Assembly (NCBI GenBank): GCA_030650395.1
Contig: JAUSDY010000013.1
Location: 1 to 62,060 of the forward strand
Direction of reading: 5' to 3'
Length of the DNA: 62,060 nucleotides
From: Acidobacteriota bacterium
GTDB taxonomy: Bacteria > Acidobacteriota > Vicinamibacteria > Vicinamibacterales > UBA2999
Made by a program: the position numbers and the translations under genes. Under the pieces are notes generated by a model that saw only the letters and a list, made by a program, of their open reading frames with translations, had not been told where the DNA came from and did not search any database. This document shows, one piece after another, positions 10,001 to 15,743 of this stretch (position 1 is its first letter; every line of letters starts with the position of its first letter).

Positions 10001-10170
10001 CCCGCCAGCGACAGCGAGGCGCCCAGGAGCGTCATCATGTCGCGACGGGTGATCCCTTCGGGGAGCTCCGAGGCTCCCTCCGGGAACTCCCGCTCGAGAA
10101 AGGCGCGGGATTCGGGGCTCTCCTCGAGCTGCGCGAGACTTCGCCAATATGTCGGCGTCACCGGTGGCAC
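7087..10170 (-). CDS. actB: Alternative complex III subunit ActB, copy 1
   Basis: A 1027-aa fusion of a molybdopterin-oxidoreductase-like domain (no Mo cofactor expected in ActB) with a C-terminal NrfC-like ferredoxin domain. A Tat motif and lipobox-like site are visible near residues 44-62 (RRDMM ... LAGLAGC). Cluster cysteines: CIGCNACMVAC, CMHCEDAPCEQVC, CIGTRYCSNNCP, CTYC and CQQAC, as needed for several Fe-S clusters. In other ACIIIs this subunit passes electrons from the quinol-oxidising membrane subunits to hemes. It follows actA with a 13-bp overlap. Two in-frame dispersed repeats lie inside it, one in the linker between the domains (SASAKATADK) and one in the MopB domain. Confidence 0.93.
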   Translation of the reverse strand: MPPVTPTYWRSLAQLEESPESRAFLEREFPEGASELPEGITRRDMMTLLGASLSLAGLAGCRRPVEEIVPWVTAPEEMVPGMPRYYATTMPFRRSAYGLIVESHEGRPTKIEGNPGHPATLGASSARIQASVLGLYDADRSQAVRLKGEPKSWSDFVTAWTQLSQAHAADGGAGLAVVSESFSSPTLARLASEFRARYPRAIWATYEAVSDENRLAGLRSATGRDVDLMLRLDQASVILALDADPLLTDPEMIRHARGFAAGRRAGASGGAMNRLYAVEGVYSLTGAMADHRLRLESRQIAPFLAALATRLAPPAAGLSAVALAEVEAATAAGADVPGADPRWIDALAKDLLANRGKGLIVAGERQPAAVHAAVCALNTSLGNTGRTVSYFETKDAALPSVSSLASLVSAMKGGAVQTLVVLGGNPVFDAPADLDFAAAMAKVPHSIALGHTVDETSSKAEWHIPRAHYLESWGDARAVGGTLSVVQPLILPLFGGRTPVEVLGLMVGGSGMMGPPPPPEDRSGYDIVRETWKPILGPLESQAEFDKKWNRVLHDGFLSGSELPEVIPNLTAQPLAEQAAAGSASGLEVVFLPSSSLHDGRFANDGWLQELPDPLTKLTWDNPALVSPKTAETLGLASEDLIRLDYASRSLELPVWILPGMADGVVALTLGYGRSHAGRIGSGVGFDAFTVRNSGATGFDSGASLTKLGRTYPLSATQEHGSMEGRPVVRESTLTELQSKSASAKATADKHAEDSKPAPKKGGGALGVFPEHTPHFSLWNPHTYDRGHQWGMTIDLNSCIGCNACMVACQSENNVPVVGKIQVAKGREMHWIRVDRYFSGDPSGSPEMVFQPIPCMHCEDAPCEQVCPVAATVHNGEGLNVMVYNRCIGTRYCSNNCPYKVRRFNFFNFTKDTPDILKLAMNPDVTVRARGVMEKCTYCTQRINRVKIDARVAGRELRDGDVKTACQQACPASAIEFGDLRDQSSRVVKAKADPRNYALLEELNTKPRTTYLAKVRNPNPDLEGPVA
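7921..7950. repeat. Dispersed repeat inside actB (linker copy)
   Basis: A 30-bp copy of the CTTGTCCGCCGTAGCCTTGG element, in frame. It encodes the SASAKATADK segment between the MopB-like and ferredoxin domains of ActB copy 1. ActB of the second locus lacks this segment. Confidence 0.8.
9191..9220. repeat. Dispersed repeat inside actB (MopB-domain copy, inverted)
   Basis: The same element in the opposite orientation (TCCACCTCCGCCAAGGCTAC...). It is read in the actB frame as LSAVALAEVEA. In ActB copy 2 the corresponding region reads VGVAGSTGTAPAGTAAF, a variable surface loop. Confidence 0.75.
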
Positions 10171-10805
10171 CCCGAACAGTCAGTCGGCGGATTGACCGGC
10201 CGTTCGCGGTCGAGCTGCGCCGTGAGCGCCTGAACGTCACGCGGAGCCGTCCACTTCATGTTGGTGACTTCCGAGACGGGGCGTCTGTGGGGACCGGGGT
10301 TGCGGTGGCAGTCGAGGCACCAGCTCATGCTGAGCGGCGTCATCTGGGTGACCGTTTCCATCTCGTCGATGCGGCCGTGGCAGGTGACGCAGCCGATTCC
10401 TGCCGTCACGTGCATGCGGTGGGTGAAATAGGCATAGTCGGGAAGATTGTGGACGCGAATCCAGCGCATCGGCCGGCCGCTCTGCGCGCTATCCCGAATC
10501 GGTGCAAGCAGCGCGCTGTCCCTCTTCACGGCCTGATGGCAGTTCATGCACGTCTGCGTGGGCGGAAGGTTGGCGACGTTAGAAATCTCGACCGAGGCGT
10601 GACAGTATCGGCAATCGAGACCGAGCTCGCCGACGTGGAGCTTGTGGCTGTACGGGACGGGCTGGACGGGACGGTAACCCACGTCTGTGTACCACGGGGA
10701 AAAGAAGTACCAGACGCCAGCGATCGCAAGCGTCGGACCGATGATGCCCGCGATGGCGGCCACGATCGGGAGCTTGTTCCACCAGGGGGGGAAGATCTGG
10801 GCCAA
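10158..10805 (-). CDS. actA: Alternative complex III subunit ActA (pentaheme cytochrome c), copy 1
   Basis: A 215-aa protein with one N-terminal membrane anchor (IVAAIAGIIGPTLAIAGVWYF) and five CXXCH heme motifs: CRYCH, CMNCH, CVTCH, CLDCH and CSGCH. Extra histidines (YSHKLH, FTHRMHVTAG) are candidate bis-His ligands. Heme number and spacing match ActA of the second locus and of known ACIIIs. It is the first gene of the minus-strand operon. GGAG lies about 9 nt before the ATG and an apparent terminator for upstream genes lies about 85 bp upstream. Confidence 0.93.
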   Translation of the reverse strand: MAQIFPPWWNKLPIVAAIAGIIGPTLAIAGVWYFFSPWYTDVGYRPVQPVPYSHKLHVGELGLDCRYCHASVEISNVANLPPTQTCMNCHQAVKRDSALLAPIRDSAQSGRPMRWIRVHNLPDYAYFTHRMHVTAGIGCVTCHGRIDEMETVTQMTPLSMSWCLDCHRNPGPHRRPVSEVTNMKWTAPRDVQALTAQLDRERPVNPPTDCSGCHR

Positions 10806-10888
10806 TGGCTAGGACTCCGCTGCGCTGGAGGCCAGTAGCCCAGGCCGCGAGTCCGCTATGGAACTGTGATGCCACATCCGCGACCCCC

Positions 10889-10917
10889 AAAAAATTCGTC
10901 GCAGTGGCCGACGAAAT
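10889..10917 (-). terminator. Intrinsic terminator upstream of actA copy 1
   Basis: On the minus strand TTCGTCG-GCCACTG-CGACGAA forms a perfect 7-bp stem with a 7-nt loop, directly followed by TTTTTT. It would stop transcripts from the toxin-antitoxin genes before they enter the act operon. The 10806-11007 stretch otherwise shows no gene. Confidence 0.65.
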
Positions 10918-11007
10918 CCCGACAATTGACGCCGCGGATCTTATCCACAAACTGGGAAGAGGGTCAAGCGCCGATCCCTCTCTTCTCGCTTGCCCGCCCG
11001 CCGCTGC

Positions 11008-11143
11008 TCACGCGAGCGGGTTCCGGACCGCGAGACCGAGAATTGTCTGGCCAGCGTTCAGATCTTCGGTGTACAGGGTGTCGCATCCCGCCGACGCAGC
11101 GCAAGTGACGACGAGCGAATCCCAGAATGACAATGCTCGCGCC
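11008..11143 (-). pseudogene. 3' remnant of a PIN-domain (VapC-like) toxin
   Basis: About 40 codons read RALSFWDSLVVTCAASAGC, then DTLYTEDLNAGQ, ending VRNPLA and TGA. This is the typical C-terminal third of VapC PIN domains (FWDALIVAAA...LLTEDLQHG...NPF), including the acidic WD and TED residues. The frame is closed upstream by the stop codon of the acetyltransferase gene, so the N-terminal two thirds are gone. Too short to have been flagged as an ORF. Inference: an older VapC eroded when the TacAT pair arrived. Confidence 0.6.
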
Positions 11144-11145
11144 GG

Positions 11146-11664
11146 CTACTTCTTCAACGCTGCAGCGATCACCTCGAGCGGCAGAACCAGTTTCAGTCGA
11201 TCGTCGAGCAAGCGGATCGCACCAAACCGTTCGTACCATGCCGCTGCGCGATCATCCTTGGCGTCGATTGCCAGAGCCACGCCGCCGACTTCTCCTGCAA
11301 CGGCTAACGCTCGGGCGCCAGCCGCGAGGAGCAAGTCGCCTCCGAGTCCCTGCCCCTGCGTGTCGGCCGCCACGGCGAGGCGTCCCAAGCGAAAGACTGG
11401 CACCTCGTAGCGGCCGAGTCGCTTCGTGACACTTGCAGGAGCATTCGCGAACGCAATCGCCCCTGGGCTGATGGTGTAGTAGCCGAGAACAGTGTTGGAT
11501 GTGGCGGCGGGCACCGCGACGAAAGTCTTCGCGCCGCCACTCTCGTGGTTCTGGCGCGCATAGCGTCGCAGGTACTCGTTCAGCGCAGGGGTACCGCAGT
11601 CGAAACCCGCACGGTCGTGGTGGCGGGCCAAGGCCCGTTCGAGCCAAGCCACGCGTGGGGTCAC
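11146..11664 (-). CDS. tacT: GNAT acetyltransferase toxin (TacT-like)
   Basis: A 172-aa GNAT N-acetyltransferase. The acetyl-CoA loop QGQGLGGDLL lies near residues 103-112, after the usual RLAVAADTQ strand; a late AAAWYERFGA strand-helix and the N-terminal FDCGTPALNEYLRRYARQ segment are typical of TacT/AtaT toxins that acetylate aminoacyl-tRNA. The start overlaps the antitoxin stop by 4 bp (11661-11664), the normal DUF1778-GNAT arrangement. A VapC remnant follows directly. Confidence 0.88.
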   Translation of the reverse strand: MTPRVAWLERALARHHDRAGFDCGTPALNEYLRRYARQNHESGGAKTFVAVPAATSNTVLGYYTISPGAIAFANAPASVTKRLGRYEVPVFRLGRLAVAADTQGQGLGGDLLLAAGARALAVAGEVGGVALAIDAKDDRAAAWYERFGAIRLLDDRLKLVLPLEVIAAALKK

Positions 11665-11927
11665 GACTTGTTCCGTCGTCTCCTGGCTGCGGCGCGCAGC
11701 GCGGCGGTTGGCTTCGGCGGGTTCTCGAGCAGTTCCAGGACGCGGGCGCTGTCGCGCGCCGACAGCGTGATCCGCTCATGGCGGGCCATAATCTCCTCGG
11801 CCGCAGGCAGCGCCGCGCGCAGCACGAACGTCGTCAGATCAAGCCGTTCGTACGCGGCAGCAGCAGCAAGCACACGCTTTTCTTCACGAGAAGCGCGAAG
11901 CTCAATCCGGTCGTCACGGTTGGCCAT
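11661..11927 (-). CDS. tacA: DUF1778 antitoxin (TacA-like)
   Basis: An 88-aa ribbon-helix-helix antitoxin starting MANRDDRIELRASREEK (an upstream ATG at 11939 is also in frame). The RHH DNA-binding part is N-terminal; the C-terminal tail (LLENPPKPTAALRAAARRR) would wrap the acetyltransferase. Upstream, repeated CGTACG half-sites (CGTACGCCGCCCGTACG on the minus strand) next to a TATGAT -10-like box suggest an autoregulatory operator. Confidence 0.86.
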   Translation of the reverse strand: MANRDDRIELRASREEKRVLAAAAAYERLDLTTFVLRAALPAAEEIMARHERITLSARDSARVLELLENPPKPTAALRAAARRRRNKS

Positions 11928-12026
11928 TGAACTAGGCATGCTAACAACCTCTCCGCTATCATAACGTACGGGCGGCGTACGGACAACGAGTAGAGGCTCC
12001 GGCGAAGCATCCGGAGCGCGGCTCCG

Positions 12027-12242
12027 CTACGGCGTCTCGGGTTTGGCGGGCTCGATCGACTTGAGGAGCTCGTCAATCGTCAGGCCAGCAAAGATTTCGT
12101 GCCGCTCTGTCGAGTAGTCACCTCGGCCCGGATCGTATTGCATCATGAAGCGCATGGCTCCGGCTGGTCCGAGCCGCTCGGACAGGGCCTTCCATCCCGC
12201 CAGGCGGATCTCATACAGGGACATGGCGGATGACCCGCTCAT
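12027..12242 (-). CDS. Small conserved protein paired with PIN protein
   Basis: A 71-aa protein: MSLYEIRLAGWKALSERLG, then PAGAMRFMMQYDPGRGDYS and ERHEIFAGLTIDELL. No named domain recognised. The GDYS-ERHEIFAGLTIDE pattern looks like a family of small bacterial proteins next to PIN-domain genes. It overlaps the PIN gene by 4 bp (ATGA at 12239-12242). A second ATG six codons in (MSLYEIR) could be the true start. Inference: antitoxin or partner of the PIN protein, encoded downstream of it, opposite to the usual VapBC order. A small GC-rich repeat (CTCCGG...CCGGAG) lies at the 3' end. Confidence 0.65.
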   Translation of the reverse strand: MSGSSAMSLYEIRLAGWKALSERLGPAGAMRFMMQYDPGRGDYSTERHEIFAGLTIDELLKSIEPAKPETP

Positions 12243-12697
12243 TCTTGGTCTCCTTCTCTCGACAGCGGCAGTCCGTCAGGCGTGCGCACCTGGACTCGCA
12301 ACCGGTCCTGATAGGTTGCGGCGCGTTTCAGCAATCGGTCATCGGTTGTCACAAACCATTTCGCTTCCGACTGCTCAGCAAACGCCAGGTGCAACGCATC
12401 AAGCGGAGCGAATCCGAGAGCCGTAAGCGCCCGCGCGCGTGTGGCGGCCCCACCATCGGCCACTGGCCTGATCGTTGCCGCCTGCAGCCAGAGAAACGTC
12501 GCCAGCCGCCGATCTTCACGCGGATTCCGTGCGTTCTCGAAATCATGCGCAGGGGAACGCACGAGTAGGACCCGGCCGCTGCCGGCTGCCTCCAGCAGGA
12601 CGGCCACAGCTTCGGCCTCACGCCGCACCCGTTCCTGCGCCGCGTCATCGAACGGCCGCTTGAAGCAGCAGATGTCGAGGTAGACAATCTCGCGCAC
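12239..12697 (-). CDS. PIN-domain protein (putative RNase toxin)
   Basis: About 152 aa from a GTG at 12697. PIN features: YLDICCFKRPFDD (first Asp), LLVRSPAHDFE, APLDALHLAFAE (acidic residue on the central helix) and FVTTDDRLLKRA (last Asp pair). The YLD-C-FKRPFDD start marks a PIN subfamily different from the FitB/VapC genes elsewhere in this window. It is followed by an overlapping small gene. Likely a ribonuclease toxin; substrate unknown. Confidence 0.78.
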   Translation of the reverse strand: MREIVYLDICCFKRPFDDAAQERVRREAEAVAVLLEAAGSGRVLLVRSPAHDFENARNPREDRRLATFLWLQAATIRPVADGGAATRARALTALGFAPLDALHLAFAEQSEAKWFVTTDDRLLKRAATYQDRLRVQVRTPDGLPLSREGDQE

Positions 12698-13039
12698 CAG
12701 GCTATCGTACCATCCCAACGCTGACCTTGACGACGCGCACGTTGCCGTGGACCGATGTCAACGGCGACCTCATCGCGCAGGGATCGCCCGTCGTGAATGC
12801 AGCGATTCAGGCGCGTCGAAATCGAGCAGGGCGCGAAGGCGCCGTCCGCGCGCCGGTCACGACACCGCCTCGCCGGCGCGCGTGCCGCCGGGGCAGTACA
12901 CCGCGTGGCTTCGCAGGTAGAGCTGCCGCAGTCCCTTGAACTTGCGGCGGAATCCGTGCCGATCTTAGCCCGAGTCAGGTGACGTTGGCGGCCTTATCCG
13001 CGCGACCAGGAGGGCCATCAGAGGAACCGCGAGGCCACG
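12698..13039. other. Gene-free remnant segment
   Basis: No intact gene. On the plus strand at about 12733-12800, RTLPWTDVNGDLIAQGSP resembles a piece of a TonB-dependent receptor (a W-x-D-x-NGD-x-x-Q motif), with no flanking homology left. At 12858-12952 there is a copy of the 3' end of the gene at 15012. The rest, to the ATPase stop, holds nothing I can identify. Confidence 0.5.
12858..12952. repeat. 95-bp direct duplication, copy 1
   Basis: It matches 15019-15113 in 93 of 95 positions by eye, same orientation. It carries the last 30 or so codons of the unknown gene at 15012-15743 (read on the minus strand FRRKFKGLRQLYLRSHAVY...). The two copies bracket the DUF4143 ATPase and the VapBC pair. 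Confidence 0.85.
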
Positions 13040-14209
13040 TCAACGACGACGTCGGTAGGGCGGGAGCGCGGTCTTCATGTGGCGGGCAAACCAGGGAAGG
13101 CTGCACGAGACCTCACGGTCGTTCGCCAGGGAACGCCGGGTTTGGGAAATCAGGATTCGCTTCTCCGCGCCGATGAGGTCGGCCGCCGTGTTCAGCCGCC
13201 GCATGTCATTGGGACCCGGAGACGAGGTGAGCTTGATCTCGATGGCCCACCGGCGGCCGCCGAAGTCGAGGACGAGATCGACCTCGTGCTGATCGCTCGT
13301 GCGAAAGAAGCAGGCCTCGGCTCGATGGTCGCGTTGGGCCAGCAGGGTCAGGAGCTGGTCGATGACGAACCCCTCCCAGGAAGCGCCGATCCATGGCTGA
13401 TGGAGGAGTGACGCCTCGGACGAAACCCCAAGAAGCGCGTGGAGCAGTCCGCTATCGCGCCAGTACATCTTCGGGCTCTTCACGAGACGCTTGCCGACGT
13501 TGGCGTGATACGGCGGCAGGCGTCGAATCAGGAAGGCGCCCTCCAGGAAATCGAGATAGCCATTCACCGTGTGGTACGACAGGCCGAGGCTTTGGCCGAT
13601 CTGCGTGGCGTTCCAGACCTGCCCGTTCACGGCGGCCGTCATCCGAAGCAGTCGCTCGGTGACCTGAGGTTTCGCCGGCAGGCCCCAGGCCGGCAGATCC
13701 CGCTGAGCGAGCAACGTGAGGTAGTCGAGCTGCCAGTGCGGGTAACGGGCTTCCCCGAGCACCCCGCCGTCCGGATATCCGCCACGGCTCCAGAGGCGTC
13801 CGAGCGGCACGCGAGGCATTTCGGTGAACGACAGCGGCGGCAGCTCCACGAGGGCCAGGCGTCCGGCGAGCGACTCCGAGACCTCGACCATCATCGCCGG
13901 CGACACCGATCCGAGGAGCAGGAATCGCCCGTTCCTGCGGTGGTCGGCATCGATGGCCGCCCGCAATCGGGCAAAGACCTCCGGCCACGCCTGGGCTTCG
14001 TCCAGGACGATGAGGGCGGCGCCGCTCTGCAGGTCCGCCCATTGCAGGTCGAGCGCGAGCCGGTCGGACTCCTGCTCGAGGTCGAAGTATTGTCCGGGCA
14101 GCGCCCGAGCCAGGGTGGTTTTGCCAGACTGCCTGGGCCCCACCAGCGCGACGGCGGGAGAGGCGCGCAGGCGCCGGCGCATTACCGGCAGGATGGCCCG
14201 CTGGATCAT
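13040..14209 (-). CDS. AAA ATPase with DUF4143 domain
   Basis: A 389-aa protein. Walker A GPRQSGKTT near residue 25, Walker B LIVLDEAQ near residue 67, a sensor-like LLGSVSP, then the DUF4143 part, which resembles an archaeal Holliday-junction resolvase fold (DQHEVDLVLDFGGRRWAIEIK gives the nuclease-like D...E-x-K). Members are widespread accessory-region ATPases of uncertain role, sometimes proposed as defence or mobile-element genes. Transcription appears leaderless: a strong promoter lies directly before the ATG. Confidence 0.87.
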   Translation of the reverse strand: MIQRAILPVMRRRLRASPAVALVGPRQSGKTTLARALPGQYFDLEQESDRLALDLQWADLQSGAALIVLDEAQAWPEVFARLRAAIDADHRRNGRFLLLGSVSPAMMVEVSESLAGRLALVELPPLSFTEMPRVPLGRLWSRGGYPDGGVLGEARYPHWQLDYLTLLAQRDLPAWGLPAKPQVTERLLRMTAAVNGQVWNATQIGQSLGLSYHTVNGYLDFLEGAFLIRRLPPYHANVGKRLVKSPKMYWRDSGLLHALLGVSSEASLLHQPWIGASWEGFVIDQLLTLLAQRDHRAEACFFRTSDQHEVDLVLDFGGRRWAIEIKLTSSPGPNDMRRLNTAADLIGAEKRILISQTRRSLANDREVSCSLPWFARHMKTALPPYRRRR

Positions 14210-14215
14210 TCTTGT

Positions 14216-14244
14216 ATTATAGAATATAATTTCTGTTTTGCAAA
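14216..14244 (-). promoter_or_regulatory. Sigma70-type promoter for the DUF4143 ATPase, likely leaderless
   Basis: On the minus strand TTTGCA (14244-14239), 17-bp spacer, TATAAT (14221-14216). The ATG begins 7 nt after the -10 box, at the expected start of transcription, so the mRNA would lack a 5' leader. The region is AT-rich against a GC-rich background. Confidence 0.65.
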
Positions 14245-14272
14245 CATCCGCGAATTGCGCTCAACCCAGGGA

Positions 14273-14296
14273 CGCCGCTAATACGGCTTAGCGTCC
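14273..14296. repeat. Small hairpin repeat 'GCCGCTAATACGGC', copy 1
   Basis: GCCG-CTAATA-CGGC hairpin followed by TTAGCGTCC. A second copy is at 60387-60410 (same hairpin, then TTATCGTCC), so this is a dispersed element. It sits just upstream of the vapB operator region. Confidence 0.65.
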
Positions 14297-14299
14297 GTG

Positions 14300-14326
14300 T
14301 GTACATGATTGTTGATATGATGTACA
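14300..14326 (+). promoter_or_regulatory. Putative VapB operator
   Basis: A perfect inverted repeat TGTACAT-13 nt-ATGTACA lies 13 bp before the vapB start. TGATATGAT in the spacer could hold the -10 region. Such palindromes are typical binding sites for autoregulating VapBC complexes. Confidence 0.5.
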
Positions 14327-14339
14327 TTCGAGGGGTTCA

Positions 14340-14540
14340 ATGGCAGCGACGGCATCGGTCCGACACAAACATGTCCGGATAGACCAGCGAAAGCTCGACA
14401 AGGCCAGAAAGGTGCTCGTGGCGAGCACCGAAACCGAGGCGATCGATCGAGCTCTCAGCCTGGTCGTGTCGGAGGCCGACATCGACGCTGCGCTCCGGCA
14501 CAGTGCAGGCAAAGGAAAGCTCAAAAAGCTCTTCCGCTGA
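14340..14540 (+). CDS. vapB: VapB-type antitoxin
   Basis: A 66-aa protein (MAATASVRHKHVRIDQRKLD...). A short N-terminal strand and KARKVLVASTETEAIDRAL helix look like RHH-type VapB antitoxins that recognise TETEAIDRAL-like sequences. The C-terminal tail is basic (GKGKLKKLFR). Its stop is 2 bp before the vapC start. An inverted repeat upstream is the likely operator. Confidence 0.8.
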   Translation: MAATASVRHKHVRIDQRKLDKARKVLVASTETEAIDRALSLVVSEADIDAALRHSAGKGKLKKLFR

Positions 14541-14542
14541 CC

Positions 14543-14962
14543 ATGCGCCGCGTCGTCATCGATACCAATATCTACATTGATTGGTTCAATGCTGGCCGCC
14601 ACGAGCAGGTCTTGTTCCAGCGCGACGCCGTCAAGCATCTGAGCGCGGTCGTCCTGATGGAACTCCGCGCAGGGGCATTCGCCGCACGGGATCGCCGTCT
14701 CGTGCAACGTGTGGAGTCCGCGTTCGAGAAAGCGGGGCGAATTCTCTTGCCGTCGCGCCGCGTATTCGGCGAAGCCGGTGACGTGCTCCGCCGCCTCCAA
14801 GCACGACAGGGGTTCCACCTGGCGACGAGTCATTCGATCGTCAACGATGTGTTGATCGCGCTCTCGGCTCGCTCGATTGGCGCGACCGTCGTGACACAGA
14901 ATGCGGGCCATTACCGCGCCATCCAGGCGGTCAGCCCATTTCAGCTGGACGTCATTGGCTAA
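14543..14962 (+). CDS. vapC: VapC-type PIN-domain toxin
   Basis: A 139-aa PIN ribonuclease. Acidic residues: VVIDTNIYIDW (Asp 7), VVLMELRAGA (Glu), HSIVNDVLIALSAR (Asp on the central helix). The late segment is GATVVTQNAGHYRAI, where the usual final Asp pair reads QN-GHY, a known VapC variant. Co-transcribed with vapB, 2-bp gap. VapC toxins cleave tRNA or rRNA. Confidence 0.87.
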   Translation: MRRVVIDTNIYIDWFNAGRHEQVLFQRDAVKHLSAVVLMELRAGAFAARDRRLVQRVESAFEKAGRILLPSRRVFGEAGDVLRRLQARQGFHLATSHSIVNDVLIALSARSIGATVVTQNAGHYRAIQAVSPFQLDVIG

Positions 14963-15011
14963 TCTGCACGCGTCTCGCAGCTCGTCGATCTCCGGGCGGC
15001 AGGCGTCGGTG

Positions 15012-15743
15012 TCACGCCCACGACACCGCCTCGCCGGCGCGCGTGCCGCCGGGGCTGTAGACCGCGTGGCTTCGCAGGTAGAGCTGCCGCAGTCCCTTGA
15101 ACTTGCGGCGGAACTCGGCCGGATCCTGCGCCAGCGTCTGATTGGTCAGGCGCGGTACGACCTCGGCCAGCAGGCCTTCGAGCCGGGCCGGCTCCACCCA
15201 TTCGTGCAGCACGTACTGCAGCGCCGCCACGTAATCGGGCTCGTCGCCGCGCGCGATCAGCCGCAGCACCACGCTGTAGGGATCGAAGTGCCGGATCTCC
15301 ACCCCACCGCGCAGAGTCCGCGCGGCGGGGACCCCGGGCTCCTCCACCCCACCGCGCAGAGTCCGCGCGGCGGGGACCCCGGGCTCGAGGGCGTTGCCGG
15401 TGCCACCCGGTCCGATCATCGCGGGCCGGGACCGCTCCTCCCACCCCACCGGCAGCGGGATCACGTCGGCCGGAGACTCCCACACCAGGTCGACCCCCAG
15501 CGCCCGGCCCGCCTCGCGCACCGCCTCGCCCAGCTCGGCCCTGCCTGCGTCCCCCGCCAACTCGAATGCAGGCACCCGATCACACCAGCCTTCGGCCAGG
15601 TGCGAGGTGCGGGAGACCAGGTAGAGTCGGGCCGGCGCGGCGAGTTCCACCCCACGACGCAAAGTCCGCGTCGCGGGGGCCCCTGTGCGCTGCTGCACCG
15701 CGGCGATTAGCGTGGAAAGCTCCGCGAGTCCCGCTTCCTTCAC
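15012..15743 (-). CDS. Unknown protein with in-frame 45-bp repeats
   Basis: About 243 aa, from a GTG at 15743 that overlaps the stop of the upstream gene (GTGA). I do not recognise the family with certainty. Residues around RHFDPYSVVLRLIARGDEP and DYVAALQYVLHEW resemble the late helix of AbiEii/DUF6036-type nucleotidyltransferases. Three insertions of a small hairpin repeat are read in frame: GAPATRTLRRGVE near the N-terminus and a tandem pair GVPAARTLRGGVE in the middle. The last 30 or so codons are duplicated at 12858. Forms a two-gene unit with the gene at 15740. Confidence 0.6.
   Translation of the reverse strand: MKEAGLAELSTLIAAVQQRTGAPATRTLRRGVELAAPARLYLVSRTSHLAEGWCDRVPAFELAGDAGRAELGEAVREAGRALGVDLVWESPADVIPLPVGWEERSRPAMIGPGGTGNALEPGVPAARTLRGGVEEPGVPAARTLRGGVEIRHFDPYSVVLRLIARGDEPDYVAALQYVLHEWVEPARLEGLLAEVVPRLTNQTLAQDPAEFRRKFKGLRQLYLRSHAVYSPGGTRAGEAVSWA
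15019..15113. repeat. 95-bp direct duplication, copy 2
   Basis: The 3' end of the gene at 15012-15743; see the copy at 12858-12952. The only differences by eye are two substitutions in the GGGGCxGTAxACC segment. Confidence 0.85.
15297..15386. repeat. Tandem pair of 45-bp hairpin repeats within a gene
   Basis: Two perfect 45-bp units, the first at 15297-15341 and the second at 15342-15386, each with CCGCGC-AGAGTCC-GCGCGG at its core. The unit length is a multiple of three, so the host frame is preserved. A diverged third copy is at 15645-15684. Confidence 0.85.
15645..15684. repeat. Hairpin repeat, diverged third copy
   Basis: TTCCACCCCACGACGCAAAG followed by TCCGCGTCGCGGGG. The stem CGACGC/GCGTCG has changed relative to CCGCGC/GCGCGG in the tandem pair, but pairing is kept. 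In frame in the gene at 15012-15743. Confidence 0.75.
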
